Counted from the stretch's first letter, positions 33,990 to 45,400 are shown. The stretch is DNA of 64,000 nt from Armillaria gallica (GCA_037576215.1 JBANDB010000005.1:4712001-4776000), one strand, 5' to 3'. The notes: generated by a model from the sequence alone, not told the origin. Translations and numbers: made by a program.

Positions 33990-35501
33990 TCGCTCTCTCT
34001 CTCTCTGAGTCATTGTGTTAGATTCAGAATAATGATATTTAAGATTGCTTATCTTTTGTTCGCTGTTTCAAGTTTGAGTCCGGCTTGCAATAAAGATGAT
34101 TACTGTTCAATTTCGACCGTAGCTTCACGGTGTGTTACGCGTTATGCTTTATAGTGGCTGGGCCATAGCTTCACGAGGTTAAGTTACGCATTACGGTTTG
34201 AAAATTTAGCTTCATTTGCAATTTGGTAGAGTACGGAAGCCCTCAAAGTGGCTTGAGGCATTGAAGGTATGGGAGATTTAGATATTTCGTTGTATTACTT
34301 GTATATACCTTCTGTATCAGAAGAACACATGTATGATGTAGGAGGCGAAATTCCAGATTTCTACGAGGAAATTGGACCAAAATTGGGCTGTTTGGTCACC
34401 AAGATCCCATAGCTTCACAAAGCCCTGTTACGCGTTACGCATTACCGGGAGCTTCACTTCATTGGTCCCTGTTACGCGTTACGTGAATTAACGGTCGAAA
34501 TCGAACAGTATTCGTTGCTATAAATATTCGCGGATGAGGCCTAGGCCCGACCAAAGTTGCCGCTTCTAAATGAAGGTGAGGTTCAAATTGAAGTTAAACG
34601 TCGCGAATCGCGCTTCCTCTTTTAGGCTGACTGAAACGGGCTCTGGACGGACCGAAGTTCCCGTATCCTTTTTTCCTTCAACGTTTAAGTATGAGATCGG
34701 CCCTCAATCCAAAACGTGTTCAATTTATTCGGAGTCAAGAGGAAGGGAGATGCGGTATACAAAGGTATACATCGACGCACATACAAGGCTAGAACAAGTA
34801 TGTCCTTTTTCTTCCATGTACTTATGGGAGCCAATATGGAATGAGCAAGATTCGACGACTCGACTGGCTAATTGGCGTTGCTCACAAGCTTGTACCTCCT
34901 GGACCGCTGATGGAAAAATCCCCCAGCCACTGAGCCAGTCTCATGTAGGACGGATACTTCGACTCTCGAGTTACTCAACAAGTCATGAATGGTAACAATC
35001 AATAATCAATTATAGTCGCAGTTGCATACACTTCTGCCAGTTGTTCATCTCCTAGAAGTAAGCTTCATTCTATTCGTCAATTTATGTAAAACCTGAAATC
35101 TGAAGCCTCATCTCGTTGTCAGGCCCACTGGTCGCAAATTTTCCGCCACTATTTGCTTGTGGCAAATAGCCTGGTTGCGTCTTTGCTAGCTCCCATTTAC
35201 CGCTTACTTCAGAACTGCCCCCGAGCACATTGGTGTTTCAATGGCCGAATCGCCAGGTCCTGCCAAGAAGCCGCATTCGTTAATATACACAACCCGGCGT
35301 CCATTCATGGTGGAGCGGCACGTCGGCCTAGCTTGACCGTCCCTCGCCTCCATGATGATCCGAGGTGAAGAGGGAACATATGGCTGGATAACGTGACCCA
35401 CATTCCTAGGTTTAAAAGATGAGAGTCGTTCATTCTTTTCTTCGTCGGCCTTTACACCCCTCCCAACTTCAGTGACCTTTTTCTTTTTCTTCGCATCTAC
35501 T
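33990..35501. other. Region between B3 and B2
   Basis: Mirror of 12,442-13,555 plus the 406-bp insertion. It contains the B2 promoter: an ataacgtgaccc motif at about 35,389 and TTTAAAAG at 35,411, about 90 bp before the ATG. No gene was recognised. Confidence 0.45.
34101..34510. mobile_element. 406-bp non-autonomous element with TA target duplication
   Basis: 34,103-34,508 interrupts a site that is uninterrupted in the left arm (gatgattattcg, reverse of 13,427-13,440). The flanks are TA on both sides. The ends are imperfect inverted repeats of about 27 bp: ctgttcaatttcgaccgt at the left and, read inward from the right, ctgttcgatttcgaccgt, both continuing into a ttcacg. Internal gttacgcgttacg-type motifs are repeated near both ends. 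It has no coding capacity. The TA duplication suggests Tc1/mariner-type mobilisation; the superfamily is not certain. Confidence 0.85.
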
Positions 35502-36302
35502 ATGAAGCTTTCGGCTTTACTTGGACTCCTCACTGCATCGGTGGTCCCGCTGGCCTCTGCGATAATCACACATCCCGAGTTCGACAAGCGCGAAATAACA
35601 CCCGCGTGTGCCGAAGATCTCAAATATATAGGAATATACCACGGCGTCGGCGATGCCTCTTGTGCACAATTGGTGAGCCATCTTTCCATACCTGAATTCG
35701 CAAGGCGTGTGCTTAGCTATTCTTCCCAGGTGCGTTACTGTATGGCGAATCTGAATGGCAGTGGGGATTTGTGGAGCATCAATAGTTGTGTTGCTGCTGC
35801 TACCTGTCAAGGTGTGAGTGTAGTTCTTTAATTATACCTCCACTTCAAGGTATTCACGTTCATATAGACATATCCAGTTGTGGAGTTGGCACAATGTTAC
35901 GACGCCAACCTCGGTAATATGACTGATCTTCCTCATCTGAATTACAATGTGAGTAGTCTACGGAATCCGATTAGTAAAATTGGATTCTTATGGATGATTA
36001 TCAGATATATGCAAGCATCGTTGGTGATTGCGCCTGGCAAGAGGGCGGGTGTCCCATCACGTTCCAGAACTACGTCGACTTTTACTATGGGGCTCTCACG
36101 GCTATCGGTTCCACCGTCTGGCCTAGGTGCGTACAACTCTTCTCCTGTCAATTTCAATAATTTCGTGTTGACTTTCATATATAGTGATGTTGAATTCGTC
36201 AGGACGAACTGGTGGAATTACATCCTTGACTGGACCTTGACCGGAGACACCCTCCCGTACACCAACTTTGACGACTGGCTTCACTATTCTTACTCATATT
36301 GA
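35502..36302 (+). CDS. Small secreted cysteine-rich protein, right copy B2
   Basis: Partner of A2, about 190 aa in five exons, no break. Signal peptide MKLSALLGLLTASVVPLASA, propeptide ending HPEFDKR (Kex2-like), then EITPACAEDLKYIGIYHGVG, DASCAQL, YCMANLNGSGDLWSINSC, AATCQG, LAQCYDANLGNMTD, GDCAWQEGGC, YVDFYYGALTAIGSTVWP and the ending WNYILDWTLTGDTLPYT with NFDDWLHYSYSY. It differs from A2 mainly in the N-terminal third of the mature protein (CAEDLKYIG against CVGDLKYLG, and a two-residue deletion around GDASC). Confidence 0.74.
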
Positions 36303-36618
36303 TTTTCTTCTTCTCCGCCATTGAATTGAATCATGATGCACCACGAACTTAAGCGGCACATCTTGGACTTGTCATTATTCGTTTTATCTTTTTTTTTTAC
36401 CACCTTTGACTACTTAATACCCCAGCATTGATCAGATGCACTTTTTCAGAATACAATTCCATGGCATTCCATCTTACCCGATGCCAAGTTTCTTTAAATT
36501 CGGTATTTGAGCACGTTGACATGAGCTCGTCTCCTGTTGCGCTGCGTTGCCCGTGTACTGTATGTCTCGTATCTCAAATTCACACTTTGATTATGATTAA
36601 CACGAGTAAAGTTGACTA

Positions 36619-37344
36619 CCTGAAGATAGTTACTACAGCGCTTGTTACATGACTAGCCGTCTAATTCTCTTCTGACATTAGATAACATCTGTTCCATAAT
36701 GACGTTTTCACGCCACTTTTCCTCGAGTTCCGTTGAATCGGCGAAAAAGTGTATAACCTTCGCACTGCTGAGTCAGCTGCTAGTGCTTCTGCAGTCGTAA
36801 CGAACAAAAATTGTCGAATTCTCCGCCTCAATACTGCACAAAAGATACGATCCTAACGCCCTTCTATTGCCAAAAGATGTCGGAACTGCAATTGGGGGCT
36901 GCCGCCTTCAAAACCTGGGGCTTACACGTCGTTCAAACCAAGACTCATCGACATCCTTCGTAGACCTCCTGCCTTTAAGTAAGATGCAGGGTTGGATCAA
37001 CAGTGTGTTCTTTTCTTTGATAGGCAGAAATGCACAGTAAAATCCAGGCTCGAAGAAGTGACTGAAAGTATTGAGATCTGTGATCCCGAAGTGAGTTGGA
37101 ACGCTATTAGTAGGTATGCATTCAAATTTGCCTTTCTCTCAGGCTGTTCCTTATCAAACATTCTGTATCAGCTCATCCTTGCAACTCGGTGGATATCTCA
37201 AGTATACACCGTGGCCATTTATAATCATCGAAAACATCGAGCTGATTTCTGCTAGTCCGCGCCCCCTCGACTCGGTCCTCGTTCAGACACTGGGTGGAAT
37301 GATGAATATCGAGTCCCCATAAATCTTTCATGAGAATAACAGTA
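36619..37344. other. 726-bp stretch present only in the right arm
   Basis: The left arm runs straight from gttgacta-like to tgaatgttcgc-like sequence (near 11,310), while the right arm has about 726 bp in between. No clear target duplication or inverted ends were found. It includes open stretches (RLEEVTESIEICDPE, then LQLGGYLKYTPWPFIIIENI) with splice-like borders. These may be extra 5' exons of the kinase, in which case the left arm has a deletion. Confidence 0.55.
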
Positions 37345-38409
37345 GTGAATGTTCGCAAGAAGAGAAGACCGTTCTCTTGTATGGTGTCATCCTCCGCAAC
37401 TGTCGTCAAAACTCCTGGCTTGGTCAAAGCGTCAAGAAACTCAACTTTGATCCAGGTGGGCCACTCTGTTCTAGCTTATCAATGGAATTTGCATATCCTA
37501 GATAACCTTCAATCTTGTCGGCGAGGTCCATTCATCGGGAGTGGCAATTTCGGATCGGTTAACATCTTATATGACATTGCGAGTAAGACGTTCTTCGCCG
37601 AAAAGCGTTGCACTCTTCCGCGTGGCAGGCCCACTTTAACAAACGAAGAGAGCCTACTCAAACGTTTGGATCACATTCACATTGCCCGATTTATTGGTAG
37701 GTTCGCAGGGTATATTGGTTGCACAAGCTAATGGATCTGGGTAGGTTCTTCTTATGAAGCTAATGAATCACGCGTAATTATGGAATACGTCTCAGGTGGA
37801 ACAATTGAAGGCATAGCAAAAACGCTGGGTAAGATGCCCGAAGATGATGCTCGTTCTGTTGCTCGTCAAGTCCATGATGGACCCGGATACCTGCACAATC
37901 AAGACCCACCCATAATCCACGGGGATATCAAAGGCGCCAATCTGCTGATTACTCTCGACGGGTGCGTCAAAATTGCCGACGTAGGCCTCGCGAAACCAAT
38001 GCTTGGTAAGTCATCGTGATAAGTTTCATTATATCGCACTGGAACTAGCTTCTCTCGTTAGAGAATACGTGAACTTTTGCAGGAACTGTTCCATGGATGG
38101 CTCCTGAAATAGTTAACAATGACATTCATGGGGCGAAAGTTGATGTTTGGAGTTTCGGGTGTACGATTATTGAGATGCTGTGTGGTGGACATCCGTGGAC
38201 ACAAGCAGGACTTGGGCAATTTGACGCAATGAAAAGGGTGATTCAGATGAGGTCTCTGTCACCGCAACTCACAAAGTTCACAGATTACTGCTTTTAACAT
38301 GCCAATACCAGATGGCATCTCTCTTGAACTCCAGGACATGTTTGCGCATATTTTTGTTCCGTCCGATGAAAGGAAATTTGTCAATGATTTGTGGTTGGGT
38401 TGCGACTGA
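37330..38409 (+). CDS. STE/TKL-like protein kinase with degenerate catalytic motifs, intact copy
   Basis: Kinase domain on short exons ending at a TGA (38,407-38,409). Landmarks: glycine loop GPFIGSGNFGSV, a Lys in FFAEKRC, EYVSGGTIEGIAKTLGKMP, catalytic loop [13 protein letters not shown] (HGD in place of HRD), metal loop [10 protein letters not shown] (DVG in place of DFG), activation segment GTVPWMAPEIV and DVWSFGCTIIEMLCGGHPWT. Asp and Asn residues needed for Mg-ATP are kept, so activity is possible. The closest known layout is STE11-type MAPKKK catalytic domains, but the C-terminus is short. The 5' end is uncertain: the left copy starts MINTSKIDYECSQEEK, while here that junction is separated by the 726-bp stretch. 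It was given the 5' limit of the last clearly connected frame. Confidence 0.65.
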
Positions 38410-38845
38410 ATATGGAGTGAGCAGAAGAACAAGCAGATTTTTTTGAGGTAGCATTAGTGTAATCATAAATGCCAATTATCTGCCAAGGCCGACAAAGCTA
38501 CACCGATTGAATGAGCACTATACTTTTGCGCTAATGGGGAGCGACCAAGTGCCTTTTCAGTCGCTTCTCCTACTTAAATATCACCGCAGTTCTACTACTC
38601 CGGCGCCATAGAAAGCAATGCAAAATCTGGGTCTGGTAGAGCAGATCCCTGCATAGGGAAAGCCATCGGACTTGCCCTGTGCTCCTCTAGGGTCAGATTC
38701 CATCCAAATCCCTTTCATGCCCTTTGGTGGTGTTTCATGACTACGCGTCATCTTGGAACACAATTGATGACGATCCAGTGAAAGTGACGTGCAGGGACGG
38801 GCCGGAGATCCCGTATCCTTTCTTCTTTCGACTATCACCATTTGA
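38410..38845. other. Outer end of right arm
   Basis: Mirror of 9,828-10,237. No gene was recognised. It ends at the rearrangement junction with the truncated Y copy. Confidence 0.5.
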
Positions 38846-39445
38846 GGGACCGCAAAATGAACAACCTCTCCCCAATCCCGTCACGCGATACACCGTACCC
38901 TCAGATGCCACGAAAACCTCACTCCGTACATCAGCAGTCTCCGCGCCACAGGCAGACAGCACCTCATGCGCTGTCCCATCTCCATCAGGACGTGGTACCC
39001 CATAAATATGAACACCAAGAGGTACTGGGATTGGACAACTGTCAGAGTTGATGAACACAAACTCTGGTACTGCCGCGAGTCTGCCATATCTCCACGCCAC
39101 ATGCCAATTTGGTGTTTATTGATGTTCACAACATGCATGATCTCATCTGGGGCAGGACAGCACTAAACGGAGAGATCAAAAGACGCCATTAAATTAGAAA
39201 AGAGCGCACGCTAATTGCTCTTTCACGGTATCCGTTTGATTGGATGTCTTGGCGAAACTCTTCGATGGCAGATTTGGCCGCCTCAATAGAGCCATATTGT
39301 GAGATATAGACTTCTTGAATCTCCTGGCGGGTGTGGTCACTGAGATAGTTGACACGCAACCAGTCTATGCAGTCTGGCTCATCGGTCTTCGAGGATGGAA
39401 CGATGACAGTAGGTTGTCAGCAGAGGACGTAGAATTCATGGCCAT
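38846..39445 (-). pseudogene. Family Y, third copy, truncated and frameshifted
   Basis: The 3' end is cut off at 38,846 by the right arm boundary, removing the last part after VTGLG. The start is present (MAMNSTSSA) but goes out of frame within 12 codons. A further shift follows MWRGDMADSRQYQ, where FINSDSCPIP continues in another frame. Segments in between (SDHTRQEIQEVYISQYGSIE) confirm the ancestral exon 1 frame. Confidence 0.8.
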
Positions 39446-39567
39446 GGTAGTCGCAGTGACGGTGGTAGTTCGGACAGAGAGGGGGAGCTTTGGGACTGTC
39501 TCAGACAAAGGTCGCCCCGGGACGGCCCTCCGACGAAGGTAGGGAACACAACCAAGACGTGCTCTTC

Positions 39568-40347
39568 TTACCACAGTACATTCCAGTGCGATGCATTCCC
39601 TAGGTTCTCCGCCTGCATGAAAGAAATGAAATTAAGAAGACGAACAGGATAAGAGGTTACCCACGAGGGGAGATAGTCTGTCCAAGAAGACTCCATCATG
39701 CGCAGACCAGACAATGTTCGTGACACAGAACCATAGACGCATTCCAAGCACCATCGCAACTCAGGAAGACCTTGATGGCGTGATACCCATCCCTTGTCTT
39801 GGAAGCGAGCTAGCAGAATACGAGAATACCGCTCGATGTAATCGAGGCACTCCATGATTGTCAGACATGACTGCAAGATCGAGGAGATGATGTCTGGAAT
39901 ATCGTCGAGAAGATCAACCCTCGTAGACCACAAACCCAGATGATGACTGGTAAAGCGAAAGAACCTTTCCTGTCCATACGATCCGCGTAGCTTGGAGATG
40001 AGGCGCGCTTCGGCTCTGATCAACTGTGCTTCGATGGCAGGTACGAGCTCTCTAGCCAGCCGACACTGTATCACGACGTTACAGAACACCTTATAAAAAT
40101 CTTTGTACTCGAGTCCAGTTCTTATCGAGTATCGTGTATCGGCAAGCACCAAACCGAAACTATTCATGGTTGCCCACGTATGTTGATCGAATCTGCCAGC
40201 GAGGCAACACACAGGATCAATTAAGAAGGCTGTTGATGATGAGACGTCTGCAAGGCGATGGGCCAGGTACTTGAGTGACTCAAAAAATGTTCGGTGGGAA
40301 ATCGAGAGAGCTGAAAGCAAATGGGACGTCGAGGGTAAGGGAGCCAT
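39568..40347 (-). CDS. Family Z protein, most complete copy, function unknown
   Basis: Open frame of up to 259 aa from ATG 40,347 (MAPLPSTSHLLSALSISHRT). It is predominantly helical with many Arg/Leu: IQCRLARELVPAIEAQLIRA, SKLRGSYGQERFFRF, LLDDIPDIISSILQSCLTIM, YIERYSRILLARFQDKGW and LPELRWCLECV. An intron (gtaacc...atgcag) probably removes VTSYPVRLLNFISFMQ near the end, joining LPSW to AENLGNASHWNVL. A further donor (gtaaga) follows, so the last exon may overlap the start of family Y in another frame. It has no signal peptide or known motif. The left copy is broken and a third is a short fragment. It lies downstream of the mS33 gene on the same strand. Confidence 0.5.
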   Translation of the reverse strand: MAPLPSTSHLLSALSISHRTFFESLKYLAHRLADVSSSTAFLIDPVCCLAGRFDQHTWATMNSFGLVLADTRYSIRTGLEYKDFYKVFCNVVIQCRLARELVPAIEAQLIRAEARLISKLRGSYGQERFFRFTSHHLGLWSTRVDLLDDIPDIISSILQSCLTIMECLDYIERYSRILLARFQDKGWVSRHQGLPELRWCLECVYGSVSRTLSGLRMMESSWTDYLPSWVTSYPVRLLNFISFMQAENLGNASHWNVLW

Positions 40348-40600
40348 TCTTCAAGTGAGAGCGTTAAAGACAGACAGGTTTGCATAGCCACATTGAATTT
40401 ATACATGCACATCACCATTAGCACGTAGTCCTCGTAGGTAAACCATACATGCAATTTGCGACTGCGATGAGTGGAGGATAGACCACAGCAGCCATAACCA
40501 TGCCCAAGTCCTGCTTCTACCGTTTTTTCTGGGCTCTTTTGCTGTCCTCTGGACCACAAGTCAAAAAATAAGACGAAGAAAAGGAAGAGAGTAAACGCAC

Positions 40601-40889
40601 CTTTCCCTTTTGACTTTGTCGGCGCGCCCTTCCCTCTCTTCTTCCTATCGATGATATCTTGAAAGCGCTGCTGTTCTTTCTCGTCTACAAGTTCCAACGC
40701 TGGGTATCGACGGGCAATTGCAGAGATGTTGAGTGCCGGTGGATAATATTTAACCATAGAGGGACCCTGGAGACGGGCACGAAGGTATTTGGCACCGGTA
40801 CGGACGCGTGTGGGGTTGTACGTCGTTTGGAATATTGAGCATCGTAGACGGGTGAGTGCCTCCAGTGTAGAGGGCCGGACGTTGGCCAT
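40601..40889 (-). CDS. RSM27: Mitochondrial small-subunit ribosomal protein mS33 (Rsm27/MRPS33)
   Basis: Component of the mitochondrial ribosome small subunit. The first exon encodes 96 residues matching the family: IFQTTYNPTRVRTGAKYLR, ARLQGPSMVKYYPPAL, YPALELVDEKEQQRFQDI, and the basic end DRKKRGKGAPTKSKGK. Yeast Rsm27 has the same FNPxxxRTGxK, GPSVxxYY and RGKGAPKK pattern. A good donor (gtgcgt) follows at 40,600, so a short last exon is expected downstream, most likely after the cag at 40,544-40,542. Its exact end could not be fixed. The listed end is the end of the secure exon. Confidence 0.85.
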
Positions 40890-41312
40890 GATGGTGGTTT
40901 ATAGTCAACCCTAACCCCACCTCGATCATCAGTCAAAAACATTTCCCTTTCGGCGTAGCATCGTGCATTCTCGCATGTCATTGCACCGCTGCCAGCACCT
41001 AGAGTCAACCTAGGCTTTGTTGCTAGACGTCTTCATCCATCAGGGAAGTATGAGGTGACTATGCATCCCATCGTTGATTCTTCATGATCGAACCACGGGA
41101 GCTGAAGACCATAGAATCTTTGAAGAACAAGGTATCTAACGAGAAGAGGGTTAGGATTGCTGGGTCGAGGAGCAAGGTGATTGATCATAGTTCGGTTAAA
41201 CTGACGAGGGAGTCGGAGGTGAATAGGCTCATGGAACAATTGTGTTATACTAGAAAATCATTGCAACTCCAACTGCTAGAAACATAGGATGTAATAACAT
41301 CATATCGTACAC

Positions 41313-42491
41313 TCATCGGTCGTGATAAAAGCAGCCACGGATATAAAAGAGAGTACCATGGCTCTCTCTTCCGCCTCTTTCATCTAGACCAAATAGCTCT
41401 TCGTTGCTGTCTTTCCACCGCCACAAAGTGAAAGACTTCCACGCATTCCCATTAGGCCGCTTTCCCCGTTCAACCCGTCCGTCGATATCCAAAAGGCCGG
41501 TCTCCAGCATAGAGGGAGACATGATTGTCATACTCCGTATGGAATCATCTGGGTCGCCTGGTACGCGCCCCAGCAACGCGGCGGGAAGATGATGTGTGGT
41601 ACCGGTAGGGAGTAGCAGCGTCACGCTTTTCGTCCTCCGGTCAATAGATTGCACCTAGTGTGAGATATGCATGAGTGAATATCAAATCAAAGAAAGAAAA
41701 GGACGAACAAGAGCATCCTTCTCGATAATGATATTGCCATTTATGAAATTTCGTTTATACGAGATGAGATCTCCGACTTGTATGATGGCGTTGTGGACGA
41801 GGTCCGTAAACTTCACCTCGGCGGCCTGTCTGTGAAAATATGAGAACTGGATTATTATCGTTTGCAGGTATGATGGGCCATACCCCGCACGAGCAGTCGA
41901 CTCGGGAAGTGTCAGCCATTGGGCGTCGTTTCTGTTCTGGCTGTCCCACTCTTCGTCTTTGTACGGTGCTGAAAGTGTACCGTCGCGTATGCCTTGCTTG
42001 GATTTCTCCACCTTGGCTGTATGGCTGTCGGAGGTCCACCCAGAGAATATATGGTCCTGGAAGGTGTGGGCGGCGGAAAGGAAGTGGGCGTCGGTGAAAA
42101 CGGAGGTGTCGAGCGTCCCAGACGACGACGATGATGGAGAAGAGGCATCCTTGCTTGGGTGGCTAGCATCAATGGATTGCTGATGTCCAAAGAACGCCGT
42201 CGGCGGGAGCAAAGTCGACAAGATGGCCCGCGAGTCCTCAGAGAGCAATGACCAAGTTTCTGCATTGAAGATTGTCTATCGAGAACTGTTCAAGAGATCC
42301 AGGAATTCTGCAAAGACAGGAGAACAAGTACGCACGGAAATGTCCAACTTTGTCAAGGCGCTCCGTGGATTCTTCAACAAGAATTGCATGTTGGGGCCGT
42401 CGTGAGATGATTTTGATGAAGCTGCGGCTGTATATTGGGGTATCTTGGAGCTGGCGGCGCTTCGAATCGTACGTCTTGGTCGAGTGGACAT
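41313..42491 (-). CDS. ASX homology (ASXH/DEUBAD-type) domain protein
   Basis: Four exons on the minus strand; first ATG at 42,491 (MSTRPRRTIRSAASSK). The DEUBAD/ASXH signature is formed across intron 1: QFLLKNPRSALTKLDIS, VQTWSLLSEDSRAILSTLLP, PTAF, then DAHFLSAAHTFQDHIFSGW and ARAGQAAEVKFTDLV, AIIQVGDLISYKR. The C-terminal part (RTKSVTLLLPTGTTHHLP and WKSFTLWRWKD) looks like a small beta domain. In animals ASX/ASXL DEUBAD domains bind and activate the UCH-family enzyme BAP1/Calypso, and other DEUBAD proteins regulate UCH37. A role as a deubiquitinase cofactor in chromatin is therefore plausible but inferred from the family. A UCH37-like gene is 15 kb upstream. Confidence 0.72.
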
Positions 42492-45400
42492 TTGAAAGAG
42501 GGCGTCATCAATATCAACGTCGAGAGAGGTGACCACCGTCCGCAATGCTCTGAGCTAGGATCCTAGATAGCGGACTCGGGTGGAAGTGCCACGTGGTGAT
42601 GCACTGTTATCGGACCGTATAATATTCCCGCTACCTTGGTAGTGGGTTATAGATAGCGCCCTATTGTGCTTCCGTTTGGCCCTGCGCTGCATTCTGTCAG
42701 CCAACTTAAGTGCCCCCTATGTGGTATGTGGCGTGAGATATTGTAATGGTCTGCGGTCGCAGGTGCCGATGCTGTGCCGTTAACCATTGACTTGGCTGCC
42801 TATTTTAGCCGTAAATTAGTGCATGACGGCATTGTATTTCTTTATGGCGACGTTAACGTCGTGCATCATAGCGAACGAGTGATATAGCTGTACCATCGCG
42901 CTGGAATGGCCAACTTCTCGCTATTCTGCTGTCGTACACGTTCATGGTGGGAGGCTGTCTAAGTTACACGTCAGTAGGGGTTTGTTCATCCATTCTTGTA
43001 CACTGGAATTGGAGGTGAAGGAGGTTCTCCCTACCGATGTTGTTGTTCTGGGTTTCGACTGGTTTCAGTCGTGTGCTGTGAACATCAGTGTGAGTCCGTG
43101 TAAGTATCATTACACTGGTACTTATCTCCTTCTAGACACATCTCAAGCTCGGTTACGAACGCATCGATGGTTACTAAGTAATCTGTTAGACATACGACAG
43201 TGCGTGTCGGCTAACCTCTCCGCCCTTTATTCAGTCTGCTTCTGAAGGCATTGTCAGTGCAAATTTGTTCGGTCATGGACTAGTGGCTGGTACTACCTGC
43301 CAGGATCATCCTCGACGTCGCACGCGTTTCGCGTATTATGGAACATATGCTGGCAGGTCCGTTTGTCAGGGAAAAAGTGGGTCATAGTGCTTGGATGTTG
43401 TGCAAGTATGTCGGAGCGCGTATGTATATCCTCATACCTTCTTCGTTGCCTGTGTTGTGTCCTCGAACATCGTCGGGAAAACTTGCGCTATACATGGACT
43501 GCTTCACCCCTTTCTTTGTCGCTGGTGTGCAGCGGAACAAGCATCGAGCAGCGTCTTCAGCGGCTGTACACCAAACCGATTGAGTACATTGAGTACGGTA
43601 TATGCCCTAGGTCGACAAACATTCGTATCTGCTCTGTGTCGTGAATGCGGAATTCGAGCGGTTGACCTTATTTGGTCGAAGGCAATAGCTCAAGTTCATT
43701 GCATCGAGTCTTCGGGTGGAGAGGGTGCTGGATGGTACAGGAACGAACTCTCAGACTGTGTAGTCTGTGAAGATAGCCTTCGTGCTTGAGGCCTCTTTGA
43801 CTATGTACTTCTTGGAATTGTGTTCACTGGTTCTCCAGGATATATGGAATACCAGTCACGGCAACGGCTGTACGTTCAGTCTACGGCGTCAACTATATTT
43901 ACATTGAGCATCATGGAATATTAGCTCTAAAATGTTCTTTGGTATAGGTATGCTGCCCGTCTTCAGTATCTGGCCAATTCCTTGACATCAGTCCTTCTAG
44001 AAATCTCTCTCAAGTTCCATCTGCGACACTACATTCACAAAAAGGGCACGCACGGTTTCGACATTGCAATATCGTCCCCGGCATACCTTGCTTTAACGGA
44101 GGTTGCTACTGTCAGCACTCACAATGTATCTATTGCCAATACGACCAGTTCAGAAGGACGAAAGACGTTTCGATGGTGAGATAGTGTCGTCAGTAGTGCT
44201 CGCCGGTCTGTTTGAGTCATTTAATCCCGTTCTGTGTGCCACCGTATCACTCGTTGACCCACAAACCTCTTAGCAGAGCAGATGGGCCATTCGAGTCCCT
44301 GACTTTGACTCATTTGCTGTCGTGCTTCTAGTATGTTGTCTTGTGAATGTCTTCGAGCATCGTTTGTGGAGGCTTGTCCAGAATCTCTCGAAAAGGCGTG
44401 TATTTTACATTCAATATCTAGTTTTCTGTCCAAAATATTCACTAGATCTTTTAAAGGGTAGAGGAAGAGACTGAGAGACGCACCCAGGAGAAATTTGGGG
44501 ATAGATCTCCACCTGGCAGACTCGCCGGAGACCACTCTCAGAGTCAAGTCACGACGTCGAGGCAGCGTTCCTATCGCGGATTCGCACAGGTAATCTCCCG
44601 TAATCCAGTAATGTGAACAGTGGCGTTCTGACGCTCCCCCCAGCTATCTGACGACTTTACTCAAGTCTTCGATGCATCGAGGAGTGCCACACCAACTCCC
44701 AGTCGCATGCCACCCCTAGCAGAACGGTCACGGCTCTTCACGAAGGTATATATGGCTGTCGCTATCCTTAATACGCTAATACCGCAGAATCGAAGTGACA
44801 ACAGCCTTACATACGATAACTACTCTGACGCCCTGAAGAGTCACACCATGTCACCCAGATACAACAAATTGCTAGCCGCAAAACCACCATTTCTAATACT
44901 GTCGATGGTTTAATCTCCCAGCGGCTCAGTCACGCTCACTCGCCCAGTATTGTATACACCATCATCGATTCTGGTATGGTCATCGAGGTACATGCATTTC
45001 TTGTCGTCTTTCCCATCTTCATGTGCTCACCGTAGAAGTATTGTGGTGGTCAGAGCGATACTACCTATAAATGCCTCACACTTAGTGTTTGTGCCGCTAG
45101 CCATGGAAGCTATGAATCCTATGCTTCATAGCATTTAAAAGCTCTAAGGAATGGGCGCGAGGGAAAATGTGAGCTGGCGGCGGCGCAGCTGCCGCCGAGC
45201 GAACTTTTTCCCCGTGTCCAGCCACAGTTGAGAAGCAAAGTCTTGCCAAAGTCTTGCCCGATTGTATCCTTTCTAGTCGGGGAATCCCGTGTTCGTGTGA
45301 TGTCAAGGTAGCGGGCCTTGCCGCTTGCCGGCCTTACTTAGTTATACGGTATAAAGGTGCAAGTTCCGAGAGTAGCTGAACTTCAAGTTTGCGACGTGGT

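Larger units (their letters stand above)
30740..38843. repeat. Right arm of the large inverted duplication
   Basis: Reverse complement of 9,828-16,807. The inner end lies at the truncated UCH fragment. The outer end is at 38,843, where homology to the left arm stops and a truncated family Y copy begins. It contains two stretches absent from the left arm (34,103-34,508 and 36,619-37,344). Confidence 0.85.

Noticed and set aside
41084..41287. 67-codon plus-strand frame between mS33 and the ASXH gene
   Set aside because: Charged helical sequence with no connecting exon, start context or known family.
43391..43789. 132-codon plus-strand frame
   Set aside because: Overlaps two other frames of similar length in a gene-poor region; no clear domain. 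Noted only as a possible element relic.
45165..45200. GC-rich imperfect palindrome (ggcggcggcgcagctgccgccg)
   Set aside because: The palindrome is imperfect and isolated, without repeats, target duplications or a gene context to give it meaning.
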